This document shows positions 56,766-64,000 of a stretch of 64,000 nt of DNA, piece by piece. The position numbers were made by a program, and so were the translations under genes. The first letter of the stretch is position 1. Every line of letters starts with the position of its first letter. The notes beneath the pieces were generated by a model. It had not been told where the DNA came from. It did not search any database and saw only the letters and a program-made list of their open reading frames with translations. This DNA is from Casuarina equisetifolia (taxonomy: Eukaryota > Streptophyta > Magnoliopsida > Fagales > Casuarinaceae): NCBI GenBank assembly GCA_028551475.1, contig CM052358.1, positions 6,822,501 to 6,886,500 of the forward strand, written 5' to 3'.

Positions 56766-59700
56766 ATGGCGACCGGAGGACACAACCAAAACGAAACGCC
56801 GCTTGAGGCTACCATTTCGTCATTCTCTATTTCTGAATCCCAAGCTCACGAACAATCCTCGGGCTCATCGAATCCAAACAACCAGTGAGAATCCAAGTAA
56901 AATTTCTTTGATTGCATTTCTAGATGGCTATGGATATACGTAGAATCTGACTTTTTTATTTATTTTTGGTGAACTTGTTGATGCAGGATGAGTTTAGAGG
57001 AGAGGTATCAGATCGTTAGGAGCGTGGGAGAGGAGTGTACTCTCGAGGAGGAACTGCGGAATTTGCTGGCAAACAAGCCCGAACCTATTTGTTACGATGG
57101 TTTTGAGCCCTCTGGCCGAATGCATATTGCTCAGGTACAACTACTTCTTTGTATGTAAAACGTTTCTTGAGTTATAATAGTTTCTATTCATGTGCTCTAA
57201 TTCCTCTGTACAGGCAACTGCATTGCTACATAGACTTTAGTAGTTTCCTGAATAATTTGGGGCTTATGGTATCTAATTAGCTGGAGTTCATGTGTTTCAT
57301 AGTTAGACTGATAGATGGACAGATCTTGGGTTTTGTTTCCCCCCATGTCATGGGGAAGTTTGTTAGGAACTCCTAGAATCTTAGGCGTGGAGTATTTTTG
57401 GTTGTGCATGTCTTATTTTCTAATATTCGGTATGTGTGCTTTCGTCACTTGTTTGACAGGGAGTTTTGAAAACAATTAGTGTGAACAAGTTGACCTCTGC
57501 GGGATGCAGAGTGAAGATTTGGATTGCTGATTGGTTTGCCCAACTAAACAACAAGATGGGAGGTGATTTGAAGAAAATTGAGACTGTGGGGCGCTACTTG
57601 ATTGAGATTTGGAAAGCCGTTGGGATGGATCTGGAAGGAGGAAAAGTTGAATTTTTGTGGTCATCAAAGGAGATTAATTCAAGAGCAGATGAGTATTGGC
57701 CTCTTGTTATGGATATAGCTCGAAGAAATAAGCTCCCTAGGATAAAAGAGTAAGAGAATCGAATGATTTTCTTTTCAGTGTATTGGCTAGATATCGTTTT
57801 CAACATAGATTTTGTTGTCTGTTGTCACAGGTGTTGTGAAATTATGGGTCGAAGTGAGCAAGATGAGTTGACTGCAGCACAAATACTCTACCCATGCATG
57901 CAATGTGCTGATATATTTTTCCTGAAGGTGCTCGCCTTTGGCTTTATTTTGTGCATAGATTGTTATGTGGCCTTGCTTGACTTGGGTTGAGATTGTACCT
58001 TCATTTCCACATCTGGATACTGCAATGGAGTTCATAAAGAGTTTTTGCTTCTATGGCATAGTGGACATAGTATGTAGAGGATTCACTCCTATCATGTTGT
58101 GATGTCCTTTTAAGTTTGCATATGACGGTGTTTAAGTAGTGAAGATCGTAAGGGTGGCCATGGAAATGCGGATCTGTGTACTGACTTCTATTTATGATCA
58201 CAAATATCATGTAATAATTTGAAGGATTCTAGGTAGAGGCAGTTCTGTACTTTTTGCATGTCAAAAGACAATGATTGCTGTTTGTAATGTGTAGCAGCAT
58301 GATAGTAATTATGTTTCAATCTTAATCGGGAACTCTTTGACTTCAGTTGGTATAGGAAAGGGCAAATTCCATCGAAGTATTAGATTTTCTGAAACTTATT
58401 CAGATGGTGAGCACCATATTTGTGTAGAGAGGGTGGAATCATCTCTAGTATGAATTTGATTCAGCCATTAGACCTTGTTGTGCACCTATTTTACAGTATC
58501 TCATCTTCTCATTTGTGACTAAATTCATCCTTACTCTCACTCACCCCTTTGTGGTTCTGGAATGTAAATTGTAATATCTGTGTAATGGTTGTGATCTACT
58601 TATAAAGTGATGAGTTAAATTGAATTGTTTCGAATTTGTTTTTTATGCAAGTACTGTGCACTTAACTATTTCTAGCTGATTTACTAATTGTCTTCTCTCT
58701 TGCTCTGTAGACTTTGATTTTCCTGTACTTGTCTTTTGAACTATGTTATAAATATTTATCTATACAATGCATACTAGGGCATTCCACTTTGTGTTTGTGT
58801 GTGTGTGTTTGTTCTTGGGGCCAAGGGGGTTGGGTTGAAAGAAAGTCTTGTTGATTTTGAAGAATTGTGTCATCATTGAGTATGTGAAATGTTCTTCTTT
58901 TTCAAAATAGGCCGACATTTGCCAACTGGGAATGGATCAGAAGAAAGTGAATGTCCTTGCAAGAGAATACTGTGACGACATCAAGAGGAAGGACAAGCCT
59001 ATCATTTTGTCACACCGTATCCTCTTAATTTCTTAAACTAGTTGTACCTTTTTTTATTCGGTAATGTTTTGTGTATAATGATGTGGTGTTTATAAGTTTT
59101 GCTTAATGGTCATTTACAGACATGTTACGTGGTTTACAAAAAGGACAGGATGAAGATGGATCACCGGAGAAGATGTCAAAAAGTGATCCATCTTCCTCCA
59201 TTTATATGGAAGATGATGAGGTAGGGTAGTAGAAACGGTATCAACTTGCCATCATGTTGTTGCATTGCATCTAGCAGTCACAAAGATTATGGGTTTCTTT
59301 AAGTACCAAACCAGGGCTTTAACCTTTTCTGAATGCTGTAGGCTGAAGTGAATTTGAAGATCAAGAAAGCTTATTGTCCTCCACAGATTGTGGGAAAAAA
59401 TCCTTGCTTGGAGTATGTAAAGTATCTTGTTTTACCTTGGTTTAAGGAGTTCACAGTGGAACGCAGTGCAGAGAATGGTGGTCAGAAGTAAGTTTTACAG
59501 ATCTTTTGATGACAGCTTTCTTTATTTCATTTACTTGATATTGGGATTTATGCTATTTTAAGGAATATAATCCTCACATCCTATTAAATTGTTGTTCCTT
59601 AATGTAGTTCGTGTTTAGCAATTTTCCAGAGCCAACTTTTCTTTATAACATGATTCCTTAAAAGTTTCCTCTGATGCATTATGTCCTTTATCCACAGGAC

Positions 59701-60422
59701 CTTCACAACCTTTGAAGAATTGGCTGCTGACTATGAAAGTGGGGGGCTACACCCAGCTGACCTTAAACCAGCTTTATCGAAGGCATTGAATAAGATACTG
59801 GAGGTAGCATCTTTCCATCTATATTTAAATAGTTCTTCCCCAGGAAACAAATGCCACTACTTGATTAGAACAGTATATAAAAAAGGATATTGGATTCCTT
59901 CAACCAATACCTGTCTTGTGGTCATTCTTAAGAGTTGAGAACCTTAGTTTGATTAGGTCAATTCATCAATGACATTTTCTGAGTGACGGTGAGTGCAAGA
60001 ACTTTATACTATGTCATTTGTTAAATTTCCCATTGTAAACTATACAGTAGCTGTGCCACTTGTTTGTTAAGTGTTGGGAATATTAGTGTGGGATATTTTC
60101 TTTAGGGTACGACAAACTGATCTATAGGTGCCATTGCAATGTCTGCTCAAGGAGGCCCATTTTGGAACAACAGTAATTCTGTTATTTTTGAGAGCTAACC
60201 TCCTTCATTCGTTTCCTCCCTATTTGCAGCCGGTAAGAGAACACTTCAAGAAGGACAGCAATGCAAAAGATCTACTGAGAAGGGTTAAGGTGTGCAAATT
60301 CAACTCTAAATTTTCCGAGACAAATATATTTGTTTTTTACTTTTCATTGCAATTATCTGATTTGGCTTTAAATCATGGACTTCTGGTGTCTGGTTTTGTA
60401 GGCCTACAAAGTGACAAGGTGA
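56766..60422 (+). CDS. TyrRS: Cytosolic tyrosyl-tRNA synthetase, intact ten-exon gene
   Basis: Class I synthetase that attaches Tyr to tRNA-Tyr. Exons: 56,766-56,884, 56,987-57,134, 57,460-57,749, 57,831-57,927, 58,911-59,016, 59,120-59,220, 59,342-59,487, 59,698-59,803, 60,230-60,289 and 60,402-60,422; together 1,194 bases, 397 aa, with no internal stop and GT..AG borders throughout. Exon 1 adds a 40-residue polar leader before MSLEERYQIVRSVGEEC. The nucleotide-binding signature is YDGFEPSGRMHIAQ (HIGH equivalent), and the tyrosine-pocket region includes DWFAQLNNKMGGDL and GRSEQDELTAAQILYPCMQC. The second catalytic motif, EKMSKSDPSS, is in exon 6. Compared with pseudogenes A and B there are six extra residues (DEDGSP) just before EKMSKS and MLRG for MLPG. 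The gene ends AYKVTR. No EMAP-like tail is present, as expected for the plant form. It is the only TyrRS in the window able to work. Confidence 0.9.
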
Positions 60423-61420
60423 TGCGGAATAGAGCCCTGAATTTTTGCTCCTTTTCAAATTGGTAGTTGAAAATGTCTGATATCTGGCAACAGGGTTGTT
60501 GCCACTGCAGTCACTAAATCACTGATAACAACGTACTACGATTTTAGTCCAACTGTATTATTTGAGAACTAAACACCAACATGTTTTTGATATTTGTATT
60601 AAATTATGTTCCAGATGCAGTGAATAAGAGCCATGCAAATCGTTGAATTCAGAGCTGTGTAAACAATTTTGTTTCAGATGCTAATGTGAAACACCTATTT
60701 CAGTTGATTGGGTTTTAAAACCTCTGCAGAAGCATGAGGGATCTTTGAACAAATGTTGAGTTTTCCCTTTGAGAAACAGCTCAATAATGCTTCACTCTCT
60801 CTAATTTTGATCAGCCCTCTGGGCATAATCAGCATCAATATTGGGTGTTGCTTAGATCCTCCGCAGAGCTCTTTTTTAAGTCTTCTCTGAAATTTCATTT
60901 GTAAAATGGGGACCACTAGTTTTAATTTTATTTCAAGATTCTGTTTTAGCAATGTGAGATTGTTTTACATTGACTTCAACATGTGTTTTTTACTACAATA
61001 TTCAATTCAAATCATTATTATGTAATAATTATTTTTCCAATGAAAACAATCAGGATCAACATAATACTAGATTTTTGAGATTTTCTGCGTAAGATTTTTG
61101 TTAAAATAAGTTTAAAGCTTAATATAACAGCTTTTTTTAAAAAATAGAGTAGTTATTATATTTAAATTTCATTATAAGATTCTTTCTTAATAGTATGGGA
61201 GTATTTTACATTAATTTTAACACACTTTTTATTACAATGAATTGATTTGGATTATCCTTTGATGTCAATTTATATATAAAGTCTAGATTTATATATGTTA
61301 AGTCTTGATTTGGATTATCCTTTGATGTCAATTTATATATAAAGTCTAGATTTATATATGTTAAGTCTTACACTCTAATACTATATTATAATGTCTAATT
61401 CCTCTACAAGAATTAACACC
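60423..61420. repeat. Downstream flank of TyrRS, segmental duplication (copy 3 of 3)
   Basis: Matches 57-1,010 and 38,686-39,620. It carries a private perfect 64-base tandem duplication at 61,243-61,370 (unit starts GATTTGGATTATCCTTTGAT). It then leads into the upstream region of the BORCS6-like gene, as in copy 2. Confidence 0.8.
61243..61370. repeat. Perfect 64-base tandem duplication
   Basis: GATTTGGATTATCC begins at 61,243 and 61,307 and the two 64-base units appear identical. Absent from the two other flank copies, so it arose after the duplication. Confidence 0.9.
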
Positions 61421-61678
61421 AAAAAAAAAAAAAAACTGTTACATTTAAACTTAACTGTTCCACGTCAACTTCAAAGCTTTCTTATTGGGAGTTTCCTGCG
61501 ATCTTTTCTGCTAACTAAGAGAAAAGAAGCAAATTCCGGAGAAGGCTGAGCAGTACGTGCAAAATTCCAAGTACAAGAACCGAGTCCATTCTTCGTGCTC
61601 CAGGGAAAGGAGCAACAATCCTCGTTACTGAACCAGTTGCACCGAATAGAGAATGTAGCACCAGAACATTTCCGCGGG

Positions 61679-61850
61679 GAAATGGAGGGAGGGGAGGAAC
61701 AGCGACCTCAGGTAGACAGTTACTTGGCCAACTCTGAAACACTCGTCTCAGAGCCAGAACCAGCCGATCAACCGTCCACGTGCCCTGGATTCGCTTCCGT
61801 TTCGTCTCATGATGATCGCACCGAGTCGAGACCTGCTCTGAACCTTTTAT
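61679..61850 (+). pseudogene. BORCS6-like exon 1 fragment
   Basis: Upstream leader and the first 56 codons match 39,863 onward (MEGGEEQRPQVDSYLANSET, then SSHDDRTESRPALN). After SRPALN at about 61,844 the sequence switches to TTTTATGCGATGGCACAACA, similar to 55,240. Everything coding for the conserved helical domain is gone. The hybrid frame stops at 61,873. Confidence 0.85.
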
Positions 61851-62340
61851 GCGATGGCACAACAGTACAATAAGAACTCCAATTGAATCTTTTATGCAGC
61901 ATCTACCACCTAAACAAATGTAAAAAGGTCAATGCAAGCAGTTTATATATATATATATATATATAATTATGTTATATTTTTTAAATTGTTTTAATTAAGA
62001 AGATTGATTAGTTTTAGAGAATGTTTGAAACCTAGTCGATTTTAAAATATGAAATCCAATTATTTTGAGAATTCAAAACCTAATCATATTGAGCTAAAAA
62101 TTAGACTATTGAAAAGATTGAAAGTTGGCTTGACCTTCATAATTAATTGAGGAAACTTTATGTTTCCAATCTTAACAATTTGCAAAGTACTTTGTTCTTG
62201 TAAGTTATTATTTTGCTTGAGTTTCTTCAAAATTTTGTTCTCATCAGTGTTTATTTTGTGTTCAATCCTAGTCCCAAGGGTCGTGACAAAAGCCTCAGGG
62301 TCTCAGTCATATTTCCAAACAGCCCACTGTTGCTTGCTCA
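61851..62340. repeat. Duplicated TyrRS upstream flank with an internal deletion
   Basis: Bases 61,854-61,955 match 55,243-55,345 and, after a (TA)n run at 61,945-61,965, bases 61,966-62,340 match 56,340-56,760. Relative to the first copy about 1 kb, including the LINE remnant, is missing; the (TA)n tract sits at the breakpoint. Confidence 0.75.
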
Positions 62341-62349
62341 GAAGCCGTC

Positions 62350-63697
62350 ATGGCGACCGGAGGACACGACCAAAACGAAACGCCGCTTAAGGCTGCCATT
62401 TCGTCATTCTCTATTTCTGAATCCCAAGCTCACGAACAATCCTCGGGCTCATCGAATCCAAACAACCAGTGAGAATCCAAGTAAAATTTCTTTGATTGCA
62501 TTTCTAGATGGTTATGGATATACGTAGAATCTGACTTTTTTATTTATTTTTGGTGAACTTGTTGATGCAGGATGAGTTTAGAGGAGAGGTATCAGATGGT
62601 GAAGAGCGTGGTAGAGGAGTGTATTCTTGAGGAGGAACTGCGGAATTTACTGGCAAACAAGCCCTAACCTGTTTGTTACAATGGTTTTGCGCCCTCTGGC
62701 CGAATGCATATTGCCCAGGTACAACAGCTTCTCTGTATGTGAAACGTTTCTCAAGTTATAATAGTTTCTAGTCGTGTGCTCTAATTCCTTTGTGCGGGCA
62801 ATTGCATTGCTACAGACTTTAGTAGTTTCCTGAATAATTTGGGGCTTATGATATCTAATTAGCTAGAGTTCAGGTGTTTCATAGTTAGACTGATAGATGG
62901 ACAGATCTTGGGTTTTGTTTACCCCCATGTCATGGGGAAGTTTGTTTGGAACTCCTGGAATCTTAGGCATGGAGTATTTTTGGTTGTGCATGTCTTATTT
63001 TCTAATATTCAGTATGTGTGCTTTCGTAATTTGTTTGATAGGGAGTTTTGAAAACAATTAGTGTGAACAAGCTGACCTCTGCGGGATGCAAAGTGAAGCT
63101 CTGGATTGCTGATTGGTTTGCCCAGCTAAACAATAAGATGAGAGGTGATTTGAGGAAAATTGAGACTGTGGGGCGCTACTTGATTGAGATTTGGAAAGCC
63201 GTTGGGATGGATCTGGAAGGAGGAAAAGTTGAATTTTTGTGGTAATCAAAGGAGATTAATTCAAGTGCACATGAGTACTGGCCTGTTGTTATGGAAGTTG
63301 TTATGGATATAGCTCGAAGGAATAACCTCCCTAGGATAATAAAGTAAGAGAATCGAATGATTTTCTTTTCAGTGTACTGGCTAGATATTGTTTTCAACAT
63401 AGATTTTGTTGTCTGTTGTCTTAGGTGTAGTCAAATTATGGGTCGAAGTGAGCCAGATGAGTTGACTGCAGCCCAAATACTCTACCCATGCATGCAATGT
63501 GCTAATATATTTTTCCTGAAGGTGCTTGCCTTTGGCTTTATTTTGTGCATAGATCATTTTGTGGCCTTGCTTGACTTGGGTTGAGATTGTACCTTCATTT
63601 CCACATCTGGATACTGCAATGGAGTTCATAAAGATTTTTTGCTTCTATGGCATAATGGACATAGTATGTAGAGGATTCACTCCTATCATGTTGTGAG
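62350..63697 (+). pseudogene. TyrRS pseudogene E, exons 1-4 only
   Basis: Closest to the intact gene at 56.8 kb. Exon 1 (62,350-62,468) and its GTGAGA donor are kept. Exon 2 (62,571-62,718) has TAA for Glu after LLANKP and GFAP for GFEP. Exon 3 (63,042-63,343) has TAA in FLW-stop and a 12-base duplication of TTATGGA(A/T) sequence. Exon 4 (63,425-63,521) is normal. Homology to intron 4 ends at about 63,697, where GAGATTGTACCTTCATT, already present at 63,583, is repeated. Exons 5-10 with the KMSKS motif are absent. Confidence 0.9.
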
Positions 63698-63751
63698 ATT
63701 GTACCTTCATTGCCTTTTGGAGATTGTTTTGCAGATAGTGGAGGAGTGTCT

Positions 63752-64000
63752 TCTTATTTCCACGCAATGTTTAGTCCATTAACTCCAATAGGCAAGCCAA
63801 ATGATACAGCGAATGAGTGGTGACTACTATTTCCTAGTCCAGATGATCCTCGGCTTATGGATCGTGAGATTGACACTCTTTGACTTGATTGTCTAGCAGT
63901 TTCCACTGTAATTTCCAGTTTGTTTTGACCATTTGGAGCTTGTGTTGATTCCTTGTTTACTTCTTGCAAACGTATAAGTTAAGAGTAAGCACCACAATGA
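63752..64000 (-). pseudogene. ABCB (MDR/PGP-type) transporter linker fragment, cut by window edge
   Basis: On the minus strand the frame reads GAYS, a TAA stop in place of Gln, then LIRLQEVNKEST, ARQSSQRVSISRSISRGSSG and HHSFAVSFGLPIGVN before a stop near 63,754. GAYSQLIRLQE is the conserved end of the first nucleotide-binding domain of plant full-size ABCB transporters, and the SISRSISRGSSG..N.S.HSF..SFGLP segment is the linker to the second half. The stop and the abrupt right-hand junction with TyrRS intron sequence show a broken gene piece. More of it may lie beyond 64,000. Confidence 0.75.

Overview
The window is nuclear DNA of a flowering plant, most likely a eudicot. The evidence is short coding exons split by AT-rich introns with GT..AG (once GC..AG) borders, plant-type genes (Notchless WD40 protein, cytosolic tyrosyl-tRNA synthetase, DUF295 protein, BTB/POZ protein with a Cys-rich N terminus, ABCB linker), Ty1/copia pieces with an initiator-Met primer-binding site, a plant LINE remnant and a tRNA-derived SINE. 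The species cannot be named from the sequence. Nothing is bacterial and there is no operon or CRISPR array.

Layout. The left edge (1-56) is the last exon of a tyrosyl-tRNA synthetase (TyrRS) copy, followed by its roughly 1 kb downstream flank. Bases 3.55-12.26 kb hold a Notchless (NLE) pseudogene cut after exon 11 and joined to a copia reverse-transcriptase scrap. A broken BTB/POZ gene follows (12.96-14.79 kb). A DUF295 gene with a probable 5'UTR exon 4 kb upstream lies at 15.9-21.5 kb. From 21.85 to 25 kb there is purine-rich degenerate repeat. At 25.48 kb a copia LTR, PBS and decayed gag begin. Between 26.87 and 38.69 kb the gag tail and the TyrRS 5' half have been amplified into a tandem chimeric array: three short units of about 1.17 kb, a full-length TyrRS pseudogene, a second gag piece, one more short unit and another full-length TyrRS pseudogene. 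An intact five-exon gene of the BORCS6 (DUF2365) type is at 39.86-42.78 kb. A second NLE copy with all 13 exons is at 44.16-52.48 kb, but it carries frameshifts. Then come a duplicated 5'UTR-like segment, a LINE remnant, the only intact TyrRS gene in the window (56,766-60,422, ten exons, 397 aa), a truncated BORCS6 exon 1, another TyrRS pseudogene and, at the right edge on the minus strand, an ABCB transporter fragment.

Interpretation. The repeated order TyrRS - shared flank - BORCS6-like - NLE suggests one ancestral three-gene block that was copied at least three times and then reshaped by deletions, unequal crossing-over and transposon insertions. TyrRS charges tRNA-Tyr and NLE acts in 60S ribosome assembly, so both are translation housekeeping genes; both NLE copies here look non-functional, so a working NLE should exist elsewhere. 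No new enzymatic or defence system was found. The most unusual item is the gag-TyrRS chimeric tandem array, including one unit that looks like a crossover product. All exon coordinates were read by eye from splice signals and family similarity; no alignment or database search was run.
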